Counted from the first letter of the stretch, positions 44,201 to 51,991 are shown. The stretch is DNA of 64,000 nt from SBAX01 sp964646605 (GCA_964646605.1 CAZYEX010000147.1:12459-76458), one strand, 5' to 3'. The notes: a model not told the origin generated them from the letters alone. Program-made: numbers and translations.

Positions 44201-46371
44201 CAGAACGCGTCCACATCGCGGGCCTTGGGGAACATGCACGACATGCCGACGATGGCCACGTCGCAGGGCTTGGTCGCTTCCGCACGCGTGGTCTCCGCAT
44301 TTACCTGCGCGAACGAAGCCAGTCGTTCCGCGCCCTTCCGGCTCACGTCCTCATGGAGTTCCTCGATCGTACACACTCGGTCGCGCAAGGCCGCGACCTG
44401 ACCGATCATGTACATCCCTTCGTGACGTTGATCCTGTCCGTCGAGCGATCGAAACTTCGAGGACCCGCCGTCCCCTGCCGACCCGTCCGCGCGAACCACG
44501 CCCTTCGACGCGATCCGCAATCGACCCAGGTTGAGCGTCTCCAGCGCCTCGCGGATTTCGTCCTTCGAGCGCCCCTCGCCGATCAGACGCCGCTTCTCCT
44601 CGGCGAACACTCGCCCGAACGGCGTGTCCGCACAGCGCGTCGCATGACCCACGCCCGATTCCAGAAGGATCGTCTGCCGACATTCCAATGCCTCTCGCTG
44701 GAACCCCTCTACGATAGCCCCCGCGCCGACCGCCTCCTTCGTGAACAGATAGGAGGTTCCCAGGAGAACGCCGATCCGCACGCCCCGTTCGGAAAGCGGG
44801 GCCGCCATGGCCGCGACCATCGAGGCCGACGTCGCATCGTGAATCCCGCCCGCGAACAGAACGTGATAATCCTCGGGTTGGTGGGACTTCTCCGAGGATC
44901 CCTTCGCCGACCGCAGGTGTTCGAGAATGACTTCGATCATCTGCTCCCAAAGGACGAAGCTGGTGCGCGGACCTACATGCCCGCCGCATTCCCGTCCCTC
45001 GAAGATCACCCGCCGAACGCCGCCCTCCAGAAACATTTTCAGGAGCGCCGGCGAAGGAATGTGCAGGTAAGTGTGAATGCCGCCGCGTTCCAACTCCGCC
45101 GCCTGGTCCGGTCGACCGCCCGCGATGATCGCATACGGCGGGGGATGTTTGCGAACTTCCGCCAATTGCTCGTCACGAAGCTCGCGGGGGACGAAACCGA
45201 GGATCCCGATCCCCCAAGGACGATCGCCGAGCTTGCGTTTCGTTTCTTCCAATAATACCGCGACCTGCGGACCGCGCAAGAGCGCCAGCGCCAGAAACGG
45301 TAGTCCGCCGCCTTGCGCCACCGACAAGGCGAACTCCGCCGTATCACTGACCCGCGTCATCGGACCCTGGACGATCGGATAGCGCGTGCCATGCGATTGC
45401 GCCAGCGATCCGTCCGGGCGCAGCGCCTCTTGGCGCGCCGCCGCGCCGCAATGCGCCGTCGCCGAACGCTGCACCGCCCGACACACTTCGCCCACCGTGC
45501 GGAAGCGGTCGGCCAGCGATTTCGCGAAGACCGCGTCTTGACCCATGAGCAGCAAGCGGCCTCCGTCGCCGCGCCCGCTGATCCGCTCCTCCACCGCCTG
45601 CCGCCATCGCCCTGCCAAATCCGCGGAACGCGAGTTCTCGAGGGCCAGCTTGTCTTCCCGTTCGCGCAGCGACGTGAACGCGGTTTCTCCGGGTCTCTGA
45701 TAGGCGCGGTAACGCACGCCCAACTCCTGCCCCAGGATCGCGGTTTCGCTTCCGTCCATTCGCGCGATTCGTTTCTTGACGTCCTCGGGCAGGACGGACT
45801 CGATGCACAGGGCGAGCTGCCAGTCGAGCACCACGCCCGCAGCGCCCGCCGCCAAACAAGCCGCCGCCGAGTGCAACCCGACCCCGCCCCGCGCCCAAAC
45901 CGGAACTTGCACGTGGGGGATGATCCTCTGCAACAGAATGAACGTGGTTTCCTCGCCGACGCGACCGCCCGCCTCGCAGCCTTTGACAACCAGACCCGCG
46001 GCCCCGGCCCGTTGCGCCGCCTGGGCCTCCTCGAGGCTGACGACTTGGACGAAGGCCTCGACCGACCGTGATGCGAGTGCGGCGACGGCTGCGCCGATTC
46101 CTAGGTCCACCGCGAGTTCTGCCGAATCCGCCGCCGTCAACACCACGCGGGTAAGACCGCGACCGATCGCGGACTCTAGGATGGACCCCATCGGCCCGGA
46201 ATTCGTGGGCGAGAAAAGACAGAACGTGGTTTTCGCGGAGAGAAGCTCATCGACCACCTGTCGCGCGGCGACGGCGTCGGCGTGCTCCAAATCCACGCCT
46301 CCCGGCAGTCCCGCGCGATGCGCAGCGATGGCGATCGAAGAGCCCGCAAAACCCGGCGGATTCACCGCCAT
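38206..46371 (-). CDS. Iterative type I polyketide synthase with tandem NPD domains: NPD-NPD-KS-AT-ACP-KR-DH
   Basis: About 2,721 residues from the ATG at 46371. Two flavin NPD/FabK-like barrels come first (about 4-210 and 315-610). The second keeps GRECGGHVG, while the first reads GCEAGGRVG with Arg for the conserved His. KS (702-1149) has Cys901, His1036 and His1076. AT (1268-1600) has Ser1372 in GHSYGEY and His1476 in AFHS. The helix KFLETQKNVMLGFL leads to one ACP (Ser1814). KR (1890-2405) has GGARGI at 2133 and Ser2308/Tyr2321/Asn2325. DH (2420-2690) has His2453 and Asp2625. NPD domains act as enoyl reductase in PUFA synthases (PfaD), so this protein may do the full reductive cycle. A frame extension to 46464 would take in a hairpin and is rejected. 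Confidence 0.93.
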   Translation of the reverse strand: MAVNPPGFAGSSIAIAAHRAGLPGGVDLEHADAVAARQVVDELLSAKTTFCLFSPTNSGPMGSILESAIGRGLTRVVLTAADSAELAVDLGIGAAVAALASRSVEAFVQVVSLEEAQAAQRAGAAGLVVKGCEAGGRVGEETTFILLQRIIPHVQVPVWARGGVGLHSAAACLAAGAAGVVLDWQLALCIESVLPEDVKKRIARMDGSETAILGQELGVRYRAYQRPGETAFTSLREREDKLALENSRSADLAGRWRQAVEERISGRGDGGRLLLMGQDAVFAKSLADRFRTVGEVCRAVQRSATAHCGAAARQEALRPDGSLAQSHGTRYPIVQGPMTRVSDTAEFALSVAQGGGLPFLALALLRGPQVAVLLEETKRKLGDRPWGIGILGFVPRELRDEQLAEVRKHPPPYAIIAGGRPDQAAELERGGIHTYLHIPSPALLKMFLEGGVRRVIFEGRECGGHVGPRTSFVLWEQMIEVILEHLRSAKGSSEKSHQPEDYHVLFAGGIHDATSASMVAAMAAPLSERGVRIGVLLGTSYLFTKEAVGAGAIVEGFQREALECRQTILLESGVGHATRCADTPFGRVFAEEKRRLIGEGRSKDEIREALETLNLGRLRIASKGVVRADGSAGDGGSSKFRSLDGQDQRHEGMYMIGQVAALRDRVCTIEELHEDVSRKGAERLASFAQVNAETTRAEATKPCDVAIVGMSCMFPKARDVDAFWSNILNKVDAIQEIPADRWDWKLYFDSDRSAPDKIYSKWGGFLDDVLFDPTSYGMPPNTLPSVEPLQLLVLEAVREALRDAGYEERAFDRERTAVVLGAGGGVADLGLGYGFRALLPYFMANAGGDAKEAAQFIERLEGCLPEWTEDSFAGLLMNVAAGRIANRFDLGGANYAVDAACASSLAAVRLAAQELTSGAADMAIVGGADTMQSPFAYLCFSKTQALSPTGQCRTFDETADGIVISEGIAMAVLKRVADAERDGDRIYAVIKGIGSSSDGRDKGLTAPHPAGQIRALERAYAQAGYGPATVGLVEAHGTGTVAGDQSEVESLTRTFVASGASRQSCALGSVKSMIGHTKCTAGIAGLLKAALALYYRVLPPTNGVTKPNPKANFSASPFYISSETRPWLAPSDGEPRRAGVSAFGFGGTNFHATLEEHPGSDGVLAAKSGLAAWPAELLVWHAETAQTIVLSIDKILAGLDGGAAPALHDLAAAVWREFAGVEGLFRLAVVATSPEDLKEKLVKARAAVGAANELRDPSGIYYSTRGGEGKVAFLFPGQGSQCVNMLRDLAVAFPTVRAVFEEADRGLGDVLGRRLSGFIFPCPSFTPEEGAAHDAALTETRVAQPAIGAADLAVFQLLTELGLRPDFVGGHSYGEYAALCAAGALGLSDLLRISEARGRLICDAAKVSPGTMAAIDADESAVAKVLDGLKGVWIANLNAPSQTVISGTQAGVEDALQRLSVGGLKGRRIRVSCAFHSPLVAAARGPFRAVLDEVGFARPMVPVFSNTTARAHDGDVTTLRGMLAEHLVRPVRFVDEVLAMYEAGARVFVEVGPGRVLTGLVERTLAGRSFKAVHVDQAGRNGVTQLLHALAQLSVVGVKMDLRPLFERRCEATANVSQLMEQAKPALPSPTTWKVNGARAVPLKGPEPRPRAAAPARVSPPSLTPPTPIAERPIAGSLATASNLPSTVSSGDVGAVMSGYQGLMAKFLETQKNVMLGFLQGNSTGATPLPSPERTEPLPVQSAPPVPIAPASEAERVQAPPASQAPVSQDDPGTEWTREKITSRLVSIVGERTGYPAEMLGLDLDMEADLGIDSIKRVEILGTLQQESMVGGKSLDKDMEALAKLKTLRSIVDWLVEAGARGDAAVVPAKDASATAERAVERTPVSAGVPRMLLEVVECPVSSKTTTRLSDGVVLIVDGGDSPLAAAVVERLESRGARTALISGGASGKGKHVGVDLTDRASVEACVDRIRASAGFLAAMIYLSRACGSRRDAGDAPGTCREGAYAESRALLNLAQTVGPQLRSVGGGRLLAVTAMGGGFDDGSPADGAVCGFVKSLGREWSEVACKIVDVDSRVGASELAEAVATEFETSDGQAEVGYRGGRRVTLRPVAATLDPQAAESGLDEGSVVLLTGGARGITAEVAIELARRFRSTLLLTGRSPLPPAKESQRTAGAIVLRELKEILRLDLERGGAKVTPAAVEQAYGRLQREREIRVNLSAMREAGATVEYHAVDVVDAAAFGALIDDIYAKHRRLDAVVHGAGVTEDKFIADKTRESMMRVLRPKIEGALTLAAKLRPESLKFLFFFSSVSARYGNRGQCDYAAANEFLNKLAHTLNARWPSRVASLNWGPWESSGGMVSPELAQQFAAAGITLISRPAGRRAFVDELLHGRKEDVEVIFGGPLQVQPTPTAPEEPDLALALLNGRSRVTRPSDRAIEVVRELDPSFDVYLVDHQLDGKPVMPMAMGLELVSEVASLLAPADMRLCAIRDLKVLHGIRFDEGPRTIHVTGLLNRVRSDVATVDLRVRTEGDRSPACYTATAEFRAKAAAASPIEPLALVHGRPFPMSVEEAYEKWLFHGPLFAGIVELEGIGDNGIIARIAPSLPQRCLAESPAGTRWLVDPVALDSGLQLVILWARTYLDSTPLPSRFTCYHRLGDLSAGQMRCEARIYNVAPGRSTMHVDIMFYDAAGQCVGWLEDIEVACSKALNRLTHSGASSAGAKS

Positions 46372-46438
46372 CACGTCCAACTGACGCCGCACGCCCTGCA
46401 ATCCTTTCCGCCCGCACCAGCTCGTCCGCACCGATGTA

Positions 46439-46457
46439 GGGTCCGCTGTGCGGACCC
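46439..46457. repeat. REP-like hairpin upstream of the PKS operon
   Basis: GGGTCCGC-TGT-GCGGACCC is a perfect eight-base stem with a triloop, preceded by GTA so that it opens GTAGGG, like many REPs. It lies between the stop of the beta-repeat protein gene and the PKS start and may mark an operon boundary. Confidence 0.7.
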
Positions 46458-46474
46458 CTTGCAATGCCTCCCCC

Positions 46475-48769
46475 TCATGCCCGATTTCGGCGTCGCCAAC
46501 CGACCCCGCGCACGGACAACGCCCTCAAGCCCGCATAAAGGGCGAGCATCTCCACCAAACCCGTCGCCCCGCACAACGCGCCGAAACCTGGCAACCCAGG
46601 CGTTGGACGATCCGTCGGATCGTCCGACGGCGCCGCCGTGAACACCGCCCGGACCGTCCGGTCCGTGTCCATCGTGACCGTCGTCGTCAACTCCGTACCG
46701 CTCGCGTCCCCTTCCCATCCCACGAAACTTGCCCCGATATCCGGCGTGGCGATGAACGAAACCGTCTCCCCGGCCTCGAACTCCCCACCGTCAGGCGTGA
46801 CCGAACCGTCCCCCTCCGTTTCGACCGTGAGAAGCACGGCGTCCGACACCGGCCCGGGGTCCACGACGAACGAAGCCCCCACGACCGCGTCGCCGGTGAG
46901 GGTGAGCGTCAACGGCGTGGCACTCCCCTCCGCGTCGCCGCTCCAACCCGAGAACACGAACCCCTCGTCCGCCTCCGCGACCAGGGTCACGTCCGACCCC
47001 GTGGTGTACGTCTCCTGTTGCGGTTCGATCCGGACCGAACCCCCACCCGTGACCTCCACGACCACCGTCGCCGCGGCCTCGAACCGCGCGCTGATCGTCC
47101 GGTCGCGGTCCATGGGGACCGTTAGGGGATTCCCTTGATCCATTCCCGCAGGCACATTCCCCTCCCAGCCGACAAACTCCGACCCGGCGTCGGCCTCCGC
47201 CTGCAACCGAACTTGAGTCCCGTTCTTATACCGTGAAATCACGTCGTTGTCGATGACCACCCCCGCCGGCGTCGCTCCGACCGTACCCGCTCCCAGACCC
47301 GTCGTGCTCAGGTTCAGCTCCCGAAGAACCGGAACGAAAACCGCACTGACGCCCCTTGATTTTTCGAGCGCTACGACCAGAGGATTCGCTTGCTCGGAGT
47401 CCAGGTTGAAATCTGCCGTCCAGCCTTGAAACTCGAACCCCGCCGCGGCGGCTGCGGTCAGCGTCACGACGTCCCCGAAGCTGAAAACAAGCTCAGTCGA
47501 AGCCCCCGCGGCGACCGTGGCCCCGGAGGGTGCGACCGCGACCGTACCCCCTGAGTTCGGAACCGAAACCGTCAGAACGGGATCGACAATTACATGGATG
47601 ATACGGGTTCCGATGGTCACGGTGGACGCGGGTGTAGAGACGTTTTCGAAGGTGACCACAGCCGTGCGCGAACCCGCCTCGAGGTCATCGGCGGCGGCGT
47701 TCACCCGCACTTCGACGCCGACCTCGTCCGGACCGCCCGCCGCGCCGTTGGAGGCCGCAAGTTGCCCACCACTAGGCGATATCGAAACCCAATCCTCGTT
47801 GGCACTCGCGTTCCACAACACGGGCTCGTCCCCGGAGTTGGATAAAGTCGAGGATTGCACGGCGGGAGGAAGGTTGCCCGCGGGACCGCGGACTTCCAGA
47901 TCGACATCGGGGCGTAGAGTCACCACCCCGCTGTTCACGGATTGCACCACCAACGAAATCGGCAGGTCTCGGCTTCCGACTCCATTCGTGGTGTTGTCGA
48001 TCCGGATCTGCGCCGTATACGTGCCCGCGGTAAGACCGACGGTGTTGAACGACACGCTGAACGTGTCACCTCCGCCGCCCGGCACCGTTCCACTCACCTT
48101 ATCAACATTGAACCACGAGCGAGTCACCCAGGTGATTCTGTAGTTCAGGTCCGTCTGCCCGTTGGCCCGAAGCGTGACCGCCACCGGGCTGGGGCCCGCT
48201 GCATTCAGGGTGGCGACCGGGTTCACGAACGATGGCGAAACCGAAAAGCTGGCCGGCGCCACCCGCAGCCGCACTGTACGCGTCGTATTCCCCAGCTCCG
48301 TGGTGACGTTCAGGAAGGTGACCGTCGCGGAGTATAGCCCCGGCGCGAGCTTGGCGGCTTCAACCTCATTCACCGTTGCGACGACATCGATCCTGCGGTT
48401 GAGCACTCCCGCCCCGGGAAGTGTCCCTGCCGGGGGCGCCACCACCAGCCACCGCTGGTTGTCGGCGATAACAAAATCGAGGGCCCGGAAATCGGCGTTA
48501 TCCAACGTCCAGACCGTCCCCGTTTCCGCGTCGAACGGCCCGCCCTCGAACCCCGCGAACGAGAAGGTCGTCGCCGCGTCGGGCGTCACTGCCAGCGTCT
48601 GTGCGCTAACCGAAACCGAAAGCTGTGAAAGGAAGGTGAGCGTCAGACACCGAACGCCGCATGTCCGCCCCCTCGCCCTGCGGAGACACCCCAACCGTCC
48701 ACTCCAAAGTTCATCCACCACTCGACCCCTCCCCCGGTGTGGGCCCGTTCCCAACTTCGGCTTTGACAA
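46475..48769 (-). CDS. Secreted protein with Ig-like and InlB-B-type beta repeats
   Basis: A 764-residue exported protein. The signal peptide is the run LTLTFLSQLSVSVSAQ near residues 42-57; the real start may lie downstream of 48769. Residues 60-400 form BACON/Ig-like beta domains (VNPVATLNAAGPSPVAVTL, WNASANEDWVSISPSGG). From about 410 to 710 are four divergent InlB B-type repeats marked GFEFQGWTADF, GSEFVGWEG, GFVFSGWSGDAEG and SFVGWEGDASG, each ending in an SAxF/RAVF strand. A C-terminal hydrophobic stretch with GWRRRNRA suggests membrane or surface anchoring. A surface adhesin or structural protein is likely. It ends about 100 bases before the PKS start, on the same strand. Confidence 0.83.
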   Translation of the reverse strand: MSKPKLGTGPHRGRGRVVDELWSGRLGCLRRARGRTCGVRCLTLTFLSQLSVSVSAQTLAVTPDAATTFSFAGFEGGPFDAETGTVWTLDNADFRALDFVIADNQRWLVVAPPAGTLPGAGVLNRRIDVVATVNEVEAAKLAPGLYSATVTFLNVTTELGNTTRTVRLRVAPASFSVSPSFVNPVATLNAAGPSPVAVTLRANGQTDLNYRITWVTRSWFNVDKVSGTVPGGGGDTFSVSFNTVGLTAGTYTAQIRIDNTTNGVGSRDLPISLVVQSVNSGVVTLRPDVDLEVRGPAGNLPPAVQSSTLSNSGDEPVLWNASANEDWVSISPSGGQLAASNGAAGGPDEVGVEVRVNAAADDLEAGSRTAVVTFENVSTPASTVTIGTRIIHVIVDPVLTVSVPNSGGTVAVAPSGATVAAGASTELVFSFGDVVTLTAAAAAGFEFQGWTADFNLDSEQANPLVVALEKSRGVSAVFVPVLRELNLSTTGLGAGTVGATPAGVVIDNDVISRYKNGTQVRLQAEADAGSEFVGWEGNVPAGMDQGNPLTVPMDRDRTISARFEAAATVVVEVTGGGSVRIEPQQETYTTGSDVTLVAEADEGFVFSGWSGDAEGSATPLTLTLTGDAVVGASFVVDPGPVSDAVLLTVETEGDGSVTPDGGEFEAGETVSFIATPDIGASFVGWEGDASGTELTTTVTMDTDRTVRAVFTAAPSDDPTDRPTPGLPGFGALCGATGLVEMLALYAGLRALSVRGVGWRRRNRA

Positions 48770-48967
48770 TGACTTATGGTAACCGGTGTAACCTCGATGT
48801 CAAGCGAACGTCCGTTTGGAGAGGCGATTCAGGTGGCCCTGGCGCGTGCCGTTCGGCGGAATTCTCAGCATGATTTCGACTGGGCGATTTTCGGACGGTT
48901 GGACATCCCACGACCGCCGACCGAAAAGGGTGGAGGCACGACGCGAAACTCTCGAAAGTTGGGCGCG

Positions 48968-49408
48968 TTACCCGCGATACTCACACCGCGAAGTACAAGT
49001 CTCCGCGACGGTCACCTGCGACAGCAACGGCAAACGCGGTTTCACCCCCATCCAAATCCAGCGCGCCAGGTTCTCCGCCGTCGGGTTCTCCAATCCGTCG
49101 ACCTCGTTCAGGTAACGGTGATCGAGCTTTTCATGCAACGGATCGAAGGCCCGCTTGATCTCCGCAAAATCCAGAAGCCAACCCTGCCGCGGGTCCACGT
49201 CGCCTTCGCAAATCAGTTCGACTCGAAAGCTGTGCCCGTGGAGCCGGGCGCATTTGTGACCCGCGGGCGCTTCGGGCAGGCGATGCGCCGCCTCGAAAGT
49301 GAAGTCCCGAACCAGGCGGACCTGACGACTCGCGGCGTCACCGCCGGCCCAGGTCCGGTGAGGACCCTCCCCGACCGATGCGAGACAATCGTCCGCACGG
49401 CGGATCAT
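48968..49408 (-). CDS. queD: 6-carboxy-tetrahydropterin synthase (QueD/PTPS family)
   Basis: A 146-residue QueD-like enzyme making 6-carboxy-5,6,7,8-tetrahydropterin for queuosine/7-deazaguanine synthesis. Zinc ligands are His42 (EAAHRLP) and His57/His59 (LHGHSF), with catalytic Cys53 just before. LDHRYLN, NPTAENLARWIW and the substrate-binding Glu in VAETCTSRCEYRG complete the family pattern. The start overlaps the stop of the isomerase gene as TAATG, which favours translation from this ATG although about 30 residues precede the first family strand. No other queuosine gene is in the window. Confidence 0.9.
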   Translation of the reverse strand: MIRRADDCLASVGEGPHRTWAGGDAASRQVRLVRDFTFEAAHRLPEAPAGHKCARLHGHSFRVELICEGDVDPRQGWLLDFAEIKRAFDPLHEKLDHRYLNEVDGLENPTAENLARWIWMGVKPRLPLLSQVTVAETCTSRCEYRG

Positions 49409-50562
49409 TAGTCGTCCCCGATGCGGATTGGCTTCGTGACCTTGGCGGGTTTCACCGAAAACAGTTCCAACTCGACGATCAGGGTCGAGTCGGCCGGTAC
49501 GCGCCCGGGAATGCCGTCCGTGCCGTAACCCAGTTCCGGCGGGACGACCAGCGTCCGCTTGCCGCCTTCGCGCATGGTCTCCAGTCCTTCGCGCAAGCCC
49601 GCAATCAATGCGGAGACGTTCACCGTCAGCGGACCGTCCCCCTGCCGACGCGAGCTGTCGAACTCCGTTCCGTCCACCAGCGTGCCGCGGTAGTCCAGCT
49701 CGACGGCCTCCTCGATCGTTGGGAACGCGCCGTTCCCGACTTGCGTATCGAGATAGCGCAGCCCCGATTCGGACGCGGTGAACTTGGCGCCGCTTTGCGC
49801 TTCGATCTTCGTGAGCAGTGCCTCGAGTCGTCGGGCGGGGGCGGATTCAACGTCCTCGGAGACGGCCGTCGCCCCCGAGCGATCCAGCGTGCCCAGCATC
49901 CGAATCGACTGAATCACCACCGGCGTTACGGGAACGACGGGGTTCTTACCGGCCGCGTACTTGGAGTGCGTTCCGACCTGGACGTCCCGAATCCGCTCCA
50001 CCGTGGCGATGCCCTCCACCACCTTTCCGAACACCGCGTACCCCTCGCCGTCGCGCAGACGGTCCAGCGCCGGGTTTGCCTGAAGGTTGATGAAGAACTG
50101 GGTCCGGGCCGTCTGCGGTTTGCCGGGCTCACGATACATCGCTACGGTCCAACGGTCGTTGGTCAATCCGTTGAACGACTCGCACGGAATAGCGGGGCGC
50201 CGACCGGCTGTCTTCTCAGTCATGTCCGCGGTGTACCCCCCCCCCTGCGCGACCGATCCCCGCACGACGCGATGGAACACGGTCCCATCATAGAAACCGT
50301 CGTTCGTGTAATCGACGAAGTTCATCACCGTCAGCGGGGACTTTTCCGCATCCAACTCGATGACGAAGTCGCCGAGGGTCGTGGTGACCCGGGCGCGGGG
50401 ATGCAACGTCGGCGGCCCGCCGGCGAGGGCAGGCGCGTTCGTCGGCGCCGCCGAGGCACCCGTGCAGCCCACCCCGGCCAGGAGCAAGGCGAACGAAAAC
50501 AGATGCAACGGAACGGTGGTCATTCGTCGGGTCCTGTGCATGATCGGTGCGCGATCCTTCAC
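49408..50562 (-). CDS. Exported cyclophilin-FKBP fusion peptidyl-prolyl isomerase, copy 2
   Basis: A 384-residue dual-domain prolyl isomerase. The N-terminal signal ends in LLAGVGC, a possible lipoprotein signal. A cyclophilin domain (about 55-225) has the FHRVVRGSVAQGGGYT active-site region and RTQFFINL, and is followed by an FKBP domain (about 265-370) with VELDYRGTLVDGTEFDSS and PPELGYGTDGIPGRVPADSTLIVELELF. Both domains catalyse proline isomerisation, so this is probably a periplasmic folding factor. It overlaps the related upstream gene by four bases and queD by one. It lacks the Lys/Ala/Glu linker of copy 1, having a shorter one instead. Confidence 0.9.
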   Translation of the reverse strand: MKDRAPIMHRTRRMTTVPLHLFSFALLLAGVGCTGASAAPTNAPALAGGPPTLHPRARVTTTLGDFVIELDAEKSPLTVMNFVDYTNDGFYDGTVFHRVVRGSVAQGGGYTADMTEKTAGRRPAIPCESFNGLTNDRWTVAMYREPGKPQTARTQFFINLQANPALDRLRDGEGYAVFGKVVEGIATVERIRDVQVGTHSKYAAGKNPVVPVTPVVIQSIRMLGTLDRSGATAVSEDVESAPARRLEALLTKIEAQSGAKFTASESGLRYLDTQVGNGAFPTIEEAVELDYRGTLVDGTEFDSSRRQGDGPLTVNVSALIAGLREGLETMREGGKRTLVVPPELGYGTDGIPGRVPADSTLIVELELFSVKPAKVTKPIRIGDD

Positions 50563-51713
50563 GGCGTCGGCTTCGCAGGCGCCGGCGGAGGCGACGGTGG
50601 AGGCGCCGCCTTGATGGCCAGCAACTCCACATCAAAGACGAGCGTCGCATCCGGCGGAATCTTCGGCGGGGAGCCTTTCTTTCCGTAGGCAAGGTCCGGC
50701 GGGATGATCAAACGCCGCTTCCCACCGACCTTCATCGTCGCCACGCCCTCCAGCCAACCCTTGATCACTCCCCCCGACAAGCTGAACGTAAAGGGCTGAC
50801 CGCGACCCACGGAGCTATCGAACTCAGTCCCGTCCAGCAACTTGCCGGTATAGTGAACGTCCACCCGGTCTGACGACTTGGGTTGCTCGCCGTCGCCGAC
50901 CTTCAAGTCCACGTAAATCAAGCCGGATTCGTTTTTGACCGCCTTCGACTTGGCTTCCTCCTCGGCCTTCTTGACGGCTCCTTCGGCGGCCTTGCCCTGG
51001 TCCTCTTTGGCCTTGGCCTCCGCCGCCTTGGCCGCCGCCTCTTGATCCGTAACCTTCTTCTCCATGCCCGCCTTGTCATACCCGCCCATGACCGCCACCG
51101 ACTTGATCAATACCGTCTCGACGGGAACCACTTCTCCTCCGGGATACTTGGCGTGGGCCTTGACCGGCGTGTCCCTGATCTTTTCCACCACGTCCATCCC
51201 CTCGACCACCTTCCCGAATACCGCGTAGGCCGCGCCGTCACTTTGCGCCTGATCCAGGCGGGCGTTGTCCACCACGTTGATGAAGAACTGCGCCGTCGCC
51301 GAATCCGGCTGACCGCCCAGTCGCGCCATGGCGATCGTACCCTTGTTGTTCTTCAACCCGTTCTTCCATTCGTTTTTGATCCCCGGCCGCAGTCCGGACT
51401 GCTTCTGATCCACCTCCACGGTGAACCCGCCGCCCTGAATCATGAACGTCTTCATGACGCGGTGGAAGATCGTCCCGTCGTAGAACTTATCCTCCGTGTA
51501 CTTGAGAAAGTTCTGCGTCGAGATAGGCGCGTTTTCGCCGTCCAACTCCAGCACGATGTCGCCGAGGCTGGTCTCCATCTTCACGCGCGGCGTAAGCCCC
51601 CCACCGGACTTGGCCGCAGCTTCGCTGGCCGCAGGCCCGCCCTTTTCCTGTCCCAAGGCCTGCACGGCGACGCCCGCCGCCAGCAACATCACCACGATCG
51701 ACAATCGGGTCAT
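50559..51713 (-). CDS. Exported cyclophilin-FKBP fusion peptidyl-prolyl isomerase, copy 1
   Basis: A 384-residue paralogue of the downstream gene. The start at 51713 (MTRLSIVVMLLAAGVAVQALG) gives a clean signal peptide with AAGGA ten bases upstream; the frame runs back to 51875 through repeat sequence. The cyclophilin domain (about 45-215) has FHRVMKTFMIQGGGFT and TAQFFINVVDNARLD. A 45-residue Lys/Ala/Glu-rich helix, probably coiled coil, joins it to an FKBP domain (about 275-370: VHYTGKLLDGTEFDSSVGRGQPFTF, PPDLAYGKKGSPPKIPPDATLVFDVELL). It ends with a Pro/Ala tail. Tandem copies of this fusion suggest duplication. Confidence 0.9.
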   Translation of the reverse strand: MTRLSIVVMLLAAGVAVQALGQEKGGPAASEAAAKSGGGLTPRVKMETSLGDIVLELDGENAPISTQNFLKYTEDKFYDGTIFHRVMKTFMIQGGGFTVEVDQKQSGLRPGIKNEWKNGLKNNKGTIAMARLGGQPDSATAQFFINVVDNARLDQAQSDGAAYAVFGKVVEGMDVVEKIRDTPVKAHAKYPGGEVVPVETVLIKSVAVMGGYDKAGMEKKVTDQEAAAKAAEAKAKEDQGKAAEGAVKKAEEEAKSKAVKNESGLIYVDLKVGDGEQPKSSDRVDVHYTGKLLDGTEFDSSVGRGQPFTFSLSGGVIKGWLEGVATMKVGGKRRLIIPPDLAYGKKGSPPKIPPDATLVFDVELLAIKAAPPPSPPPAPAKPTP

Positions 51714-51807
51714 CACAAGTAGATCCTTTCGATTTCTCATCCCAAACCACAGCCGCCTACCGAACCCGAACCCCAAGCGCCAGCGCGGGGCTTGGTCCCT
51801 CGCTCGC

Positions 51808-51829
51808 GGACCTGCGGTCAGCGAAGCTG
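51808..51829 (+). repeat. Twin mini-hairpin repeat, copy 1
   Basis: A 22-base unit identical to 54070-54091. It contains GACC-TGC-GGTC and CAGC-GAA-GCTG side by side. It lies about 95 bases before the isomerase start, next to a CCAAGC...GCTTGG hairpin at about 51771-51795. Confidence 0.7.
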
Positions 51830-51991
51830 CGGGTTCCGATTCCTTGGGACGAAGATAGCAACTGACCCCCCCCACGGCAAGCCGAGCTGGCCCAACTCAC
51901 CCGTCACGAGGTCAGCAAGAACGGGCCCGTGGTCACGGTCGCGTTTGAGGAGAGCGTACGGCTGGGCTACCGCGACGGGGGCGAATGAGGA

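Noticed and set aside
42748..45255. An 835-residue plus-strand frame
   Set aside because: Antisense to the NPD-KS part of the PKS gene; Arg-rich throughout and motif-free. The opposite frame has complete KS motifs.
26933..46371. An enediyne or ladderane cluster
   Set aside because: Enediyne synthases carry KS-AT-ACP-KR-DH-PPTase in one chain with characteristic neighbours, which are absent; anammox ladderane candidates include other FabF and desaturase genes not seen here. Only general similarity remains.
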